From Klebsiella pneumoniae (GTDB lineage: Bacteria > Myxococcota_A > UBA796 > SXON01): 64,000 nt of DNA. This document shows, piece by piece, positions 37,046 to 45,722 of this stretch. Within the stretch, counting starts at the first letter, position 1, and every line of letters starts with the position of its first letter. A program made the translations under genes and the position numbers. The stretch is from the NCBI GenBank assembly GCA_945862325.1, contig CAMAXZ010000015.1, forward strand, positions 25,100 to 89,099. Reading direction: 5' to 3'. Under the pieces are notes generated by a model, which saw only the letters and a list, made by a program, of their open reading frames with translations, had not been told where the DNA came from and did not search any database.

Positions 37046-38613
37046 CAGAACCTCCATCCTAGCCCGAGCATGGCCTCCGTGAAGCCCATGCCGCGATCCT
37101 CGCCGTCGACGACGTACGGCAGGTAGTGCGCGCGGAGCGACGCTTCGACCTGGAATCCGCCGCTGTTCACGTTCACCCACGCAGCCGCTCCGGGCGCGAT
37201 CGTCGCGAGCGCCTGATCCGGCACGCCGGAGTCGGGGAAGGCGCGCGTGATGGTCGTCGCCTCCAGTCGCGCGCCGATCCCGGCGCGCAGCGGGAAGTCG
37301 GGGGTGGCGATCCCCGCCGACACGCCCAGGGCCGCGCTCTGCACCTCGGTCGGGATCGTGTACGGGAGCCCCGGCACGGCGATCGTGCCGGTGCCCGCCG
37401 CGGCGAGGGCGTCCAGGCCGATCCATGCGCCGGACCGCCAGGTGGCGCGCGTGTCGACGCCGACGGCGGCGGTGTTCGGGAAGTACTGTTCGCTCGCGAC
37501 GGCGCCGACGAAGGCGCGGCTGCCGACGACGCCCGTCGCGCTCCACCGTGGGGCGTCCGACCGGCGGATCGTCTCGTCGATCGCGCCTTTCGCCACGTCG
37601 TCCTCGTACTCCCACGCGCGGAAGTCTCCGGCGGCCACCGTTCGGATGCCCTGCAACGACAGCTCGGCGACCGCGAGGTGCGTGGGGAACCGGCGTTGGA
37701 CGAGGTAGCGGCCGGCCCGCAGGCTGATGCGGCGCTCGACCCCGTCGACGGTGATCTCCGCGACGAACAAGCGGCGATCGCGGTCGAAGATCGCGTAGGT
37801 GCCGGGCACCGTCGACGGAAACACGAGCGTGCCCCCCGCGCGGTCGAGCTCGGTGAGGGGGATGTCGCCGGAGCCGGAGAGCTCCCAGGCGTGGTGGGGG
37901 TGCTGCGCGCCGCCGCGGGTGGTCGCCGTCCGATACACCGTCTCGTGATACACGTATCGATACGTCTCACTCAGGGTGACGCGGCCGTCCCCGTCGTCGT
38001 CGGCGGCGCCGGTCATCGCGCTCGCAAGGAAGTGCGTGAAATAGCTGCCGCCGATGGCGTCGGACTCCTGGCTCGCCTCGTCGTCGCCGGAGCTGGTGAG
38101 GATGAGCGAGCCGGTGGTCGTGAGCGACTTCGACACATCGAACACGAAGCTCGGCGCGCGGGTGCCGCCCTTGGTGCGCGTCGTGAGGGCGCCGCTGCGA
38201 CAGGCGTCGACGAACGCGAGGCGCACGTCGGCGCCGCTGCGGTCCAGCAGCTCCTCGAGCTCCGCCCACGTCACCCAGGTTCGACCCAGCTGAAGCTGCT
38301 TCTCGTCGGCGTGCCCGGAGTAGTAGAACGTGAGCACCGTCTGCGCCCCGCGGGCCTTCGCCTGCTCGATCGGCGCGCGCACCGCCGCCATCGCGAGCAG
38401 CAGGTCGTTTCGCCCGCGCCCGAGCAACATGCGCGCCCCGGCCGGCTCCACGCCGCCGATCTCGGTGAGGATGCCGTGCATCTTCTTCGCGTCGGTCTCG
38501 GCGAAGTACAGCGGGCGGGTGGCGGTCCCGCCTTCGTTGTTGCCGACGAGCACGGCGAACCGCACGACCTCGGCGCGGGCGACGAGGACCAGCGCGAGCA
38601 GCGGCCCGAGCAT
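37045..38613 (-). CDS. Secreted caspase-like (peptidase C14) protein with C-terminal beta-barrel-like region
   Basis: The protein is 522 aa. The signal peptide is MLGPLLALVLVARAE. The caspase p20-type domain spans residues 16-~260, with strand RFAVLVGNNEG, catalytic His101 in LTFYYSGHADE and catalytic Cys138 in AFVDACRSGAL, so the dyad is complete. Residues ~260-340 are beta-sandwich-like. Residues ~360-522 form alternating strands ending in GLGWRF with a terminal Phe, as in outer-membrane barrels. This implies a protease facing the periplasm or surface and held in the outer membrane. ATG shares bases with the DUF4384 stop (TGATG). Confidence 0.85.
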   Translation of the reverse strand: MLGPLLALVLVARAEVVRFAVLVGNNEGGTATRPLYFAETDAKKMHGILTEIGGVEPAGARMLLGRGRNDLLLAMAAVRAPIEQAKARGAQTVLTFYYSGHADEKQLQLGRTWVTWAELEELLDRSGADVRLAFVDACRSGALTTRTKGGTRAPSFVFDVSKSLTTTGSLILTSSGDDEASQESDAIGGSYFTHFLASAMTGAADDDGDGRVTLSETYRYVYHETVYRTATTRGGAQHPHHAWELSGSGDIPLTELDRAGGTLVFPSTVPGTYAIFDRDRRLFVAEITVDGVERRISLRAGRYLVQRRFPTHLAVAELSLQGIRTVAAGDFRAWEYEDDVAKGAIDETIRRSDAPRWSATGVVGSRAFVGAVASEQYFPNTAAVGVDTRATWRSGAWIGLDALAAAGTGTIAVPGLPYTIPTEVQSAALGVSAGIATPDFPLRAGIGARLEATTITRAFPDSGVPDQALATIAPGAAAWVNVNSGGFQVEASLRAHYLPYVVDGEDRGMGFTEAMLGLGWRF

Positions 38614-39317
38614 CACGGCCGACGCAACGTGAGCGTGGCGACGTCGGGGCTGCGCGCGTCGAGGGCTTCGAGCGCCTCGGCGCCGCCGTCCGCCCAGGCG
38701 CGGGTCGCCGCGTCGCGCGCCCGGTCGGCGTCCCACGCCTCGCCGAAGAACGCGACGAACACCTCGGGCCCCGGCGCGTCGTCGAGGATCACCGAGCCAT
38801 CGAGGACGCGGCGCTCGCCGGGGGTGATTGCCACGGGCGCGACGCCGGTGTCCGGGTAGAACACGCTCGTGCGCCCGTCGCCGTCGACGCTGAGGAGCAC
38901 CATGCGGTCGGCGTTCGACAGGTAGGTGAACTGGAGGCGGTCGCCCTCCCGGAACGTCGCTTCGGGGTCGCCGGGCCAGACCGCCTCGTCGCGCATCACG
39001 TAGAAGTCGAGGTCCGACTCTCCCTTGACGCGGTTCTCCGACCCGGGCGCACGCAGAACGAGCGCCAGGGCGATGCCGACGGGCACGAGCGCGAGGAGCG
39101 ACCAGGCCCAGGCCGGCGACGCGCCTCGCGGCCGCGCGGGGGGCGCCTCGTCGAGCCGGTGCGCGGCGGCCCGAAGGATCCCGGCGTCGAACACGGGCAT
39201 CCGCGCGCGTTCGGCGTCCCAGGTGGCGAGCAGGGCCGCCGGTGTCTCCCCGGAGGTCTCGCCGGTGTATCGGCGCGCCAGCTCCAGGCGCGAAGGGCGG
39301 GTGCCGTCGTTGATCAT
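38613..39317 (-). CDS. Single-pass membrane protein with DUF4384-like periplasmic domain (possible anti-sigma factor)
   Basis: The protein is 234 aa. The N-terminal ~65 residues are charged and helical and predicted cytoplasmic. A membrane helix spans about 70-88 (WAWSLLALVPVGIALALVL). The C-terminal domain (LDFYVMRDEAVWPG, FREGDRLQFTYLSNADRMVL) resembles DUF4384. ATG 39317 overlaps the sigma gene stop (ATGA). Position and topology are those of an anti-sigma factor, but no zinc anti-sigma HxxxCxxC motif is present, so the role is inferred. Confidence 0.75.
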   Translation of the reverse strand: MINDGTRPSRLELARRYTGETSGETPAALLATWDAERARMPVFDAGILRAAAHRLDEAPPARPRGASPAWAWSLLALVPVGIALALVLRAPGSENRVKGESDLDFYVMRDEAVWPGDPEATFREGDRLQFTYLSNADRMVLLSVDGDGRTSVFYPDTGVAPVAITPGERRVLDGSVILDDAPGPEVFVAFFGEAWDADRARDAATRAWADGGAEALEALDARSPDVATLTLRRP

Positions 39318-39871
39318 GGGCGTACCCCGTAGATCAGGAGGAAGAGGACGATGGACGCGGCGAGCCCGGCGAGGACCGGGTCGTCGCCGAGCGCGCGCCG
39401 GGCGCGCCGCAGGAAGGCGTCGAGGCGCTTGCGCACCGTCGGGACGGACAGCCCGACGAGCGCCGCGGTCTCCTCGCGGGTGCAGTCGTCGAAGAACAGG
39501 TGCACGACGATCGCCCGCGTCTCATCGTCCGCGAGGTCGAGCAACGCGCGCACGCGCGCGTCGTCCACGCCGTCGACGGGGTCGGTTTGCGTCTCCCCCA
39601 CGATGTCGGCGCGGCGTTCGTCGTGCTTGCGCTGGTGGCCGCGGCGGTCCCGGATGCGGTTGAGGCACCAGTTCGTCTCGATGCGCACCATCCAGGTGAG
39701 GGGGCTGGCGGCGCCGCGGAAGTCGTCCCAATGGCGGATCACCCGCGCGAACGTCTCTTGCACGGCGTCGGCCGCCTCCTCGTCGCTGCCGAGGAGGCCG
39801 CGCGCGCGCCAATGCAGGACGGGCGCGTAGCGCTCGTACAGGGCGCGGATGTCGGAGTCGGTGGCGGGCAT
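39314..39871 (-). CDS. ECF-family RNA polymerase sigma factor with C-terminal membrane helix
   Basis: The protein is 185 aa. Sigma region 2 spans 8-75 (LYERYAPVLHWRARGLLG, ADAVQETFARVIRHWDDF, SPLTWMVRIETNWCLNRIRD). Region 4 spans 105-160 (DDETRAIVVHLFFDDCTREE, AALVGLSVPTVRKRLDAFL). The C-terminus has an unusual hydrophobic tail LAGLAASIVLFLLIYGV (about 166-184) that looks like a membrane anchor. It is the first gene of the DUF4384-caspase-lipoprotein-GHMP operon. ECF factors commonly activate their own operon; I could not define a promoter motif. Confidence 0.9.
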   Translation of the reverse strand: MPATDSDIRALYERYAPVLHWRARGLLGSDEEAADAVQETFARVIRHWDDFRGAASPLTWMVRIETNWCLNRIRDRRGHQRKHDERRADIVGETQTDPVDGVDDARVRALLDLADDETRAIVVHLFFDDCTREETAALVGLSVPTVRKRLDAFLRRARRALGDDPVLAGLAASIVLFLLIYGVRP

Positions 39872-39913
39872 CGGGGGATCTTCACCCGAATCGACACCCG
39901 GAGGGCGCGGGCC

Positions 39914-39939
39914 CGAAAAGGAATCTGACGCGGGTCAGA
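39914..39939 (-). terminator. Putative intrinsic terminator after the small outer-membrane gene
   Basis: On the minus strand TCTGAC-CCGC-GTCAGA forms a 6-bp stem with a 4-nt loop, followed by TTCCTTTTC. It overlaps the stop codon of the upstream gene and lies about 43 bp before the sigma gene start. It would separate the two transcripts. The U-tract is imperfect. Confidence 0.45.
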
Positions 39940-40501
39940 AGCTCCACCCCACGGCCACGCGCGCCGTCGGGGTGATCACCCCGTACTCGGGCGTGTCGAG
40001 GTACGAGACGCCGACCGCCGCCTCGGCGGTGAGGCCGAAGGCCAGGGCGAACTTGCCACCGAGCTCGGTGTCGAGGCTCATCGCGTGCAGGCCCGCGCTC
40101 ACCGGGGTGAAGTTGGTCGCGCCGAGCCCGCCCGACACGAACAGCCCCGCGTCGAAGTCGCCGAGGGGGTAGGCGCGCACGGCGCCGCCGACGTCGTAGA
40201 GGGCGGTGATCTCGTTCGCGCCGATGCCGCCGGTGGCGACGAGGGCGACGCGCTCCCCCAAGGCGACCTCCGCCTGTCCGGAGAGGAGCGGGTTGGGCGC
40301 CTGCACGAGGTTGAGCAGGATCGACACGTCGTGGTCGCCCGCCGGGGCCGGCGCCGCGCGCGTGGCCGGCGGCGGCGGCGGCGGCGGCGCGTACCGGTAC
40401 GGCGGCGGCGCGTAGCGGTGGACGCGGGGCCGCGACCGGTACGGCGGCGGCGCGTATCGGACGTCGGCGGCGTTCGCGGCGAGGATCAGGGCGAGCAGCA
40501 T
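39935..40501 (-). CDS. Small outer-membrane beta-barrel protein
   Basis: The protein is 188 aa from ATG 40501, with CGGAGA upstream. The signal peptide is MLLALILAANAADV. A Tyr/Pro repeat (YAPPPYRSRPRVHRYAPPPY) follows, then about eight alternating beta strands ending in VAVGWSF with a terminal Phe typical of outer-membrane barrels (YLDTPEYGVI, GGKFALAFGL). It resembles opacity/OmpW-size porin-like proteins. It is divergent from the PilT fusion and upstream of the sigma operon. Confidence 0.78.
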   Translation of the reverse strand: MLLALILAANAADVRYAPPPYRSRPRVHRYAPPPYRYAPPPPPPPATRAAPAPAGDHDVSILLNLVQAPNPLLSGQAEVALGERVALVATGGIGANEITALYDVGGAVRAYPLGDFDAGLFVSGGLGATNFTPVSAGLHAMSLDTELGGKFALAFGLTAEAAVGVSYLDTPEYGVITPTARVAVGWSF

Positions 40502-40571
40502 CGTGTTCTCCGTACGCCCGCTCCGACGCACGCGTCGCGGCCGGCATTCAGCCGCGCGTTAGCAAGGCGGC

Positions 40572-42746
40572 ATGCACCCGGTCGAAGCTCTCCTCCGCTC
40601 CATGGGCGCGCGCCGCGCCTCCGACCTGTTCCTGCACGAGGGCCGCGCGCCGGCCGCGCGCGTCGACGGACGGGTGCAGCTGCTCGACGCGCCCGAGACG
40701 ACCGCCGGCGACATCGAGTGGCTCGTCGAGCGCGTCCTGCCCGCCAAGGCCGCGCGGGAGCGCTTCGCGGAGGCCGGCGACTGCGACGCCGGCCTCGCGC
40801 TCTCCGGCGAACAGCGCTTCCGCGTCAACATCGCCCGCCAGCAGGGCCGCCTGAGCGCCGTCGCGCGCATCCTCCCGCGGCTCGACGCCACGTTCGCCTC
40901 CCTCGGGCTCCCCGGCGCGATCGAGGACCTTTGCGCACATGCGCGCGGCCTCGTGCTCGTCACCGGCGCCACCGGCTCCGGCAAGAGCACGACCCTCGCG
41001 GCGATGGTGAACCACATCAACCACACCCGCGCCGTGCACATCGTCACGATCGAGGACCCGATCGAGTTCGTCCACGCCGACGTGCTCGCGCGGGTCACCC
41101 AGCGCGAGGTCGGCTCCGACACCGCGACGTTCGCGACGGCGCTGCGCCAGGTCGTCCGTCAGAGCCCCGACGTGATCCTCGTGGGCGAGCTCCGCGACCT
41201 CGAGACCATCTCCGTGGCGCTCTCCGCCGCCCTCACGGGCCACCTCGTGCTCGCCACCCTGCACACGACCGACGCGGTCCAGACCCTGCAGCGCGTGTTG
41301 TCGTACTTCCCGGAAGAAGCGCGCGCGCAGGCGGCGCTCGACCTGTCCCAGGCCCTCCGGGGCATCGTGAGCCAACGCCTGCTCCCGCGCAAGGACGGCC
41401 CCGGCCGACACATCGCGGTCGAGATGCTCACCATGTCGCCGGCGGCCGCGCTGCTCCTGCGGGAGCAGCGGAGCACCGAGCTGAGCGACCTCATGCGGGC
41501 GGACCCGGGCCCGGGCATGGTGACCTTCAACGAGTCCCTGCTCCGTCTGTTCAAGGAAGGAAAGATCGACTTTGCCACGGGCATGGCGTACGCGTCGAAC
41601 CCCGACGAGTTCGCGCTCTGGTCGCGCGGCATGACCACCGGCGTCGACGGGTTTCGCTCCGCCGTCGAACGATCGCAGTCGGGGTCGTTCGACATGCGGG
41701 CCCTGCTGCACGTCGCGATGGAGTCCGACGCGTCGGACCTCCACATCGCCGTCGGTCGGCCGCCGATCCTTCGCCTGGGTGGCCAGCTCCGCCACATGGG
41801 CAAGAACCGTCTCTCCGACGTGGACGTGCGCACGCTCCTGTTCAGCATCATGTCGGCGTCGCAGCGCACGACCTACGAGCTCGAGCGCGAGGTCGACTTC
41901 GCCCTGGCGCTCCCGGAGGGGCGGCGGTTCCGCGTGAACGCGTACTACCAGAAAGGGCGGATGGCCGCGGCGCTCCGGTCGATCCCCAACGTGGTGATGG
42001 ACGCCGCCACCCTGCGCCTGCCGGACACCGTGCTGAAGATGGGCGACCGACCGCACGGGCTGTTCCTCGTGGTCGGCCCCACCGGCAGCGGCAAGTCCAC
42101 CACGCTCGCGTGCATCGTCGACCGCATCAACCGCACGCGGCCGTGTCGCATCATCACCGTGGAAGATCCGGTCGAGTACGTGCATCCGAGCCGCATGGCC
42201 ACCGTCGACCAGCGTGAGGTGTACAGCGACACCAAGAGCTTCGCGGCCGCGCTCAAGTACGTTCTGCGGCAGGATCCGGACGTCATCCTCGTCGGGGAGA
42301 TGCGCGATCTGGAGACGATCGGCGCGGTGCTCACCGCCGCGGAGACCGGCCACCTCGTGCTCGCGACGCTCCACACCAACGACGCGGTGTCCGCGGTCGA
42401 CCGGATCATCGACGTGTTCCCGAGCCACCAGCAAGCGCAGGTGCGGCTGCAGCTCGCGGCCTCCCTCATCGGTGTCGTGAGCCAGCGCCTGTTGCCGCGA
42501 AAGAACGCCAACGGGCGCGTCGCGGCCTACGAGGTGCTCGTGGCGACCCCGGCGATCCGGAACCTCATCCGCGAGGCGAAGCTGCACCAGGTCGCCGCGC
42601 TCATGGAGGCCAGCCGCCGCGAAGGGTGCGTCACGATGGACAACGCGGTGAGCGAGCTGCTGAACGAAGGCCTGATCGCGCAGGACGAGGCGATCCGCCA
42701 CATGAAGGCGCCGCGGCAGCCCGGCGGGCTCGTCGGCGCGCGCTGA
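40572..42746 (+). CDS. Tandem PilT-PilT type IV pilus retraction ATPase fusion
   Basis: The protein is 724 aa, about twice the length of PilT (~345 aa). Two complete ATPase domains are visible. The first (1-~345) has Walker A GATGSGKST (132-140) and ILVGELRDLET. The second (~380-710) has Walker A GPTGSGKST (502-510) and ILVGEMRDLET. Only the second half carries the PilT signature AIRNLIREAKLHQ; the matching segment of the first half is SPAAALLLREQRS. PilT powers pilus retraction and twitching from the cytoplasmic membrane. No other pilus genes are nearby. Confidence 0.93.
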   Translation: MHPVEALLRSMGARRASDLFLHEGRAPAARVDGRVQLLDAPETTAGDIEWLVERVLPAKAARERFAEAGDCDAGLALSGEQRFRVNIARQQGRLSAVARILPRLDATFASLGLPGAIEDLCAHARGLVLVTGATGSGKSTTLAAMVNHINHTRAVHIVTIEDPIEFVHADVLARVTQREVGSDTATFATALRQVVRQSPDVILVGELRDLETISVALSAALTGHLVLATLHTTDAVQTLQRVLSYFPEEARAQAALDLSQALRGIVSQRLLPRKDGPGRHIAVEMLTMSPAAALLLREQRSTELSDLMRADPGPGMVTFNESLLRLFKEGKIDFATGMAYASNPDEFALWSRGMTTGVDGFRSAVERSQSGSFDMRALLHVAMESDASDLHIAVGRPPILRLGGQLRHMGKNRLSDVDVRTLLFSIMSASQRTTYELEREVDFALALPEGRRFRVNAYYQKGRMAAALRSIPNVVMDAATLRLPDTVLKMGDRPHGLFLVVGPTGSGKSTTLACIVDRINRTRPCRIITVEDPVEYVHPSRMATVDQREVYSDTKSFAAALKYVLRQDPDVILVGEMRDLETIGAVLTAAETGHLVLATLHTNDAVSAVDRIIDVFPSHQQAQVRLQLAASLIGVVSQRLLPRKNANGRVAAYEVLVATPAIRNLIREAKLHQVAALMEASRREGCVTMDNAVSELLNEGLIAQDEAIRHMKAPRQPGGLVGAR

Positions 42747-42795
42747 GGGGTGGTCGGCACACGTCTTGCTTGTCTCCTTGGCCGAGGACCTCGCC

Positions 42796-43425
42796 ATGCT
42801 GTTCATCTTCCTGTCGCTGATCGCCTGCTCCGACGACAACGCCCTCGGCTCCATGCCGTACTGCGAGGAGACGCCGACGGAGCTCGCCGCCGACGAGGTG
42901 AGCCCGGGCGGGTTCACGGCGGACCAGGTGCGCGCGCACGTCCCGTCGACGGAGACGACGACGTTCACCTACGCCGACGGCTCCACCACCGACATCACCG
43001 TGTCCTACGCCCTCGGCGCGGGCGCGCGGTGGGTGGAGTCGCTCGCGGTGTACCCGCAGACGGACGGGCCCTCGCCGGCGATCGGCGTGGAGTGCAACCC
43101 GTACCTCGGCATCGACCTCAGCCTGACGATCGCGACCGCGGACGGCGTGTTCGCCGACGAGACGACCGACACCGTGCTCGTCGCGACCACGGCGGACGCG
43201 GCGACCTTCAGCGGCGAGCTCGACATCGACCGGCTGCGCGGCAGCTTCGCCGTGGAGGACTTCGCGCCCGTCGACGGCTGGACCGAGGCGCGCCTCCGGG
43301 TGGAGGGGACGGCGTCGGCCGGGGTCGGCGCCGGGGCGATCCGCGGCGACGTGAGCGGGGCCGACGAGGACACCGCCTGGGACATGGCGATGGACGTCGG
43401 CACGTGGGGCGCGGCGTCGGAGTGA
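42796..43425 (+). CDS. Predicted lipoprotein
   Basis: The protein is 209 aa from ATG 42796, preceded by GAGGACCTCGCC. The signal is MLFIFLSLIACSDDN with the lipobox LIAC. The mature part is acidic and Thr-rich with two Cys (YCEETPTEL, VECNPYLG) and predicted beta strands. It is unrelated to the neighbouring PilT fusion as far as I can see. Function unknown. Confidence 0.7.
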   Translation: MLFIFLSLIACSDDNALGSMPYCEETPTELAADEVSPGGFTADQVRAHVPSTETTTFTYADGSTTDITVSYALGAGARWVESLAVYPQTDGPSPAIGVECNPYLGIDLSLTIATADGVFADETTDTVLVATTADAATFSGELDIDRLRGSFAVEDFAPVDGWTEARLRVEGTASAGVGAGAIRGDVSGADEDTAWDMAMDVGTWGAASE

Positions 43426-43468
43426 CCGCCCGCGCCGGCGCGGCGTCGCCGTCGGTTACACCCGCAGC

Positions 43469-44170
43469 GTGCGCCCCATCGGCACCCTCCGCTCCTGCTA
43501 CGGCCAGAAGTTCGGGATTCCCCGGCAGGCCGGGCTGGTCCCCGCCGCCACCGCGGTGCTCGAGCTCGATCCCGCCGTGGTGACGCGCGACGCCCTCCGG
43601 GGCCTCGAAGGCTTCAGCCACGTGTGGGTCATCTTCCGCTTCCACCTCGCGGCCGACGTGAAGATGACCGTTCGTCCCCCGCGCCTCGGGGGCGCCCGAA
43701 AGGTCGGGGTGCTCGCGACGCGATCGCCGCACCGCCCCAACCACCTCGGCCTGAGCGCGGTGGCGTTGGCGCGCGTCGACCTCGACGGCTTGAGCCTCGA
43801 GCTGAGGGGAGGGGACTTCCTCGACGGCACGCCGGTGTACGACGTCAAGCCGTACCTGCCCTACGCCGACGCGCTCCCCGACGCCACGGCGGCCTGGGCA
43901 GACCCGCCGATCCCTCGATCCAACGTTACCTTCTCCCCGGTGGCCGCGGCGTTCTGCGCGGTCACGCCGGGCATGTCCGAGGTCGTCGCCCAGTCGCTGG
44001 CGCTGGACCCGCGACGTCCGGGCGCCCGCGGCGGCACGTACGCGATGCGCATCGGGCCGTGGGACGTGCGCTGCCGCGCCGAGCCCGACGGGAGCTGGTT
44101 CGTCGACGGCTTCGTCCGCGTGGACGACGGAGCGGCGACGGCCGAGCCGGACCCGGACGACGAGGCATAG
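43469..44170 (+). CDS. tsaA: tRNA (N6-threonylcarbamoyladenosine-37 N6) methyltransferase TrmO/TsaA family
   Basis: The protein is 233 aa from GTG 43469. It opens with the TsaA motif RPIGTLRSCYGQKFGIPRQ. Later blocks are RGLEGFSHVWVIFRFH, GVLATRSPHRPNHLGLSAV (SAM-binding signature RxPxRPNxIG) and GTPVYDVKPYLPYAD. The family methylates t6A37 in tRNA-Thr(GGU). The length matches E. coli TrmO (235 aa). Confidence 0.93.
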   Translation: MRPIGTLRSCYGQKFGIPRQAGLVPAATAVLELDPAVVTRDALRGLEGFSHVWVIFRFHLAADVKMTVRPPRLGGARKVGVLATRSPHRPNHLGLSAVALARVDLDGLSLELRGGDFLDGTPVYDVKPYLPYADALPDATAAWADPPIPRSNVTFSPVAAAFCAVTPGMSEVVAQSLALDPRRPGARGGTYAMRIGPWDVRCRAEPDGSWFVDGFVRVDDGAATAEPDPDDEA

Positions 44171-44208
44171 GCGTCGTCCGCGGGTTCTCCGAGATATGGA
44201 GCGGCCGC

Positions 44209-45327
44209 ATGAGCCCCACCCCCTCCGGACTCGTCATGCTCCGCCAGGGGTTCGCCCGGACGCCCGAGGCGGACGCGAGCTTCGCGCTCGGTTACCCCTA
44301 CATCCGCCCGCTGGTCGACGGCGCTCGCGGCGACGAGGTGCCGCACGCGACGGCGAGGATGCTGCTGCTCAAGCCGGACCTCCCGCTGCGCATGGAGTGG
44401 CCGCGCCGGGTGGCGCAGGGCCTCGTGCGCGTGTGGGGGCGCAACACCATCTACGAGATTGGCCCCAACCAACGCGAGCTTCGCCTCGAGGCGGAGGAGG
44501 CGCTCTGGAAGCAGCCGCCGATCGGCGTCGACGAGGCGAACCAGCTCGTCGAGACGCGGGTCTCCCGAGAGGTCCCCGGGCTGACCGAGCGGGCGGTGGC
44601 GAACTTCGTGCTGTTCCTCGAAGGCATGGTCGGCAGCGAGGCCGTGGCGGAGGCCGTCGTCGGCAACCTGGAGGCCCTCGAGCCGGACGCGCTCCTGTCC
44701 GAGTGGGCGCTCCCCCCGGTCGTCACCTACACCCTCGGCTTCGTGCTCCTGCGCGTGCCGGGCCCCTCGGCCGAGCGCCTGCGCGACCGCCTCCGCGGCT
44801 GCCTCGAGCGATGCTTCGAGCACCGCCCGGTGCTCGCGCGCAAGGGGTTCGCCGGGTTCGGGAGCAGCCACGCGCGCTCGGTTCACCTCCTGCTCAACGG
44901 CGGCGCGGCGGCGGAGGACACCGACCGCACCCTCCGCTGGTACGCGCACGTCACCGACGACCCGGTGCTGGTGCGCATGCGGGTCGCGCTCAACCGCCTC
45001 GCGTACGTGCCGGATGCGCGCCTCGTGTTCCTCGGCGGCCCCGACGTGTTGGAGCGCTACGGGAAGGATTGGCGCAAGCTGAACCGCGAAGAGGACCAGC
45101 GCTGGTTCTTCCGCACCCACGCGATGATCCGCGGGCCGGAGGCCACGGGCATCCTGCTCGACATGGCGCTGGACTCGATGATCCCCGCCGATGTACACGC
45201 GTGGTTCGACGAGCACCGCGCGCTCGTGGAAGAGGAGCTGCGCGAGGTGGCGAGCGGCGCCAGCCCGCGCGCCGTCACGTGCCGGAAGATCCTGAAGCGG
45301 TGGGCCGGCGAGGCCGACCCGGCCTAG
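44209..45327 (+). CDS. Hypothetical cytoplasmic helical protein
   Basis: The protein is 372 aa from ATG 44209 with GGAG upstream. No signal peptide or membrane helix. It is rich in helices with many Arg and Glu and shows a loose repeat of hydrophobic helix pairs that could be HEAT/ARM-like (ALVEEELREV, RMRVALNRLAYV, THAMIRGPEATGILLDMAL). No catalytic motif seen. Its stop interlocks tail-to-tail with the FKBP gene stop (CTAG shared). Function unknown. Confidence 0.68.
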   Translation: MSPTPSGLVMLRQGFARTPEADASFALGYPYIRPLVDGARGDEVPHATARMLLLKPDLPLRMEWPRRVAQGLVRVWGRNTIYEIGPNQRELRLEAEEALWKQPPIGVDEANQLVETRVSREVPGLTERAVANFVLFLEGMVGSEAVAEAVVGNLEALEPDALLSEWALPPVVTYTLGFVLLRVPGPSAERLRDRLRGCLERCFEHRPVLARKGFAGFGSSHARSVHLLLNGGAAAEDTDRTLRWYAHVTDDPVLVRMRVALNRLAYVPDARLVFLGGPDVLERYGKDWRKLNREEDQRWFFRTHAMIRGPEATGILLDMALDSMIPADVHAWFDEHRALVEEELREVASGASPRAVTCRKILKRWAGEADPA

Positions 45328-45653
45328 CCGACGGCGAGCAGCTCGATCTCGAAGTACAACGTGGCCTCCGGCGGGATGACGCCCGGGAAGCCGCGCGCGC
45401 CGTAGCCGAGGTGCGGCGGGATGGTGAGCTGGCGGACGCCGCCGACGCGCATCCCCGCGACGCCCTGGTCCCACCCCTTGATGACCATACCGCCGCCGAG
45501 GACGAACTCGAACGCTTCGCCGCGCGGCTTGGAGCTGTCGAACACCTTCCCGTCGCCGAGGCGGCCGGTGTAGTGGACCGACACGTTCTTGCCGGTGACG
45601 GCTTCGGCTCCGGCGCCGACGGTGATGTCTTTCTTCTCGAGCATGGCGGGCAT
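45324..45653 (-). CDS. FKBP-type peptidyl-prolyl cis-trans isomerase
   Basis: The protein is 109 aa, a single FKBP domain without a signal peptide. Motifs are VSVHYTGRLGDGKVFDSS, FVLGGGMVIKGWDQGVAGM, RQLTIPPHLGYG and VIPPEATLYFEIELL. All aromatic pocket residues (Y, F, W, Y) are present. It speeds proline isomerisation during cytoplasmic folding. GAGGACGCCG precedes ATG 45653. It is divergent from aceB. Confidence 0.94.
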   Translation of the reverse strand: MPAMLEKKDITVGAGAEAVTGKNVSVHYTGRLGDGKVFDSSKPRGEAFEFVLGGGMVIKGWDQGVAGMRVGGVRQLTIPPHLGYGARGFPGVIPPEATLYFEIELLAVG

Positions 45654-45722
45654 CGGCGTCCTCGTGTGTCCGACCGGCTATCGCGTTGACGGTGGGCCGC
45701 GCGGGGACCAGCTTCCGAACCC

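Noticed and set aside
38613..39317. Classical zinc anti-sigma (ZAS) factor call for the DUF4384-like protein
   Set aside because: No HxxxCxxC motif is present; only topology and gene order support an anti-sigma role.
40548..42968. 806-codon antisense frame opposite the PilT fusion
   Set aside because: Mirror of conserved PilT codons; no start context or motif supports it.
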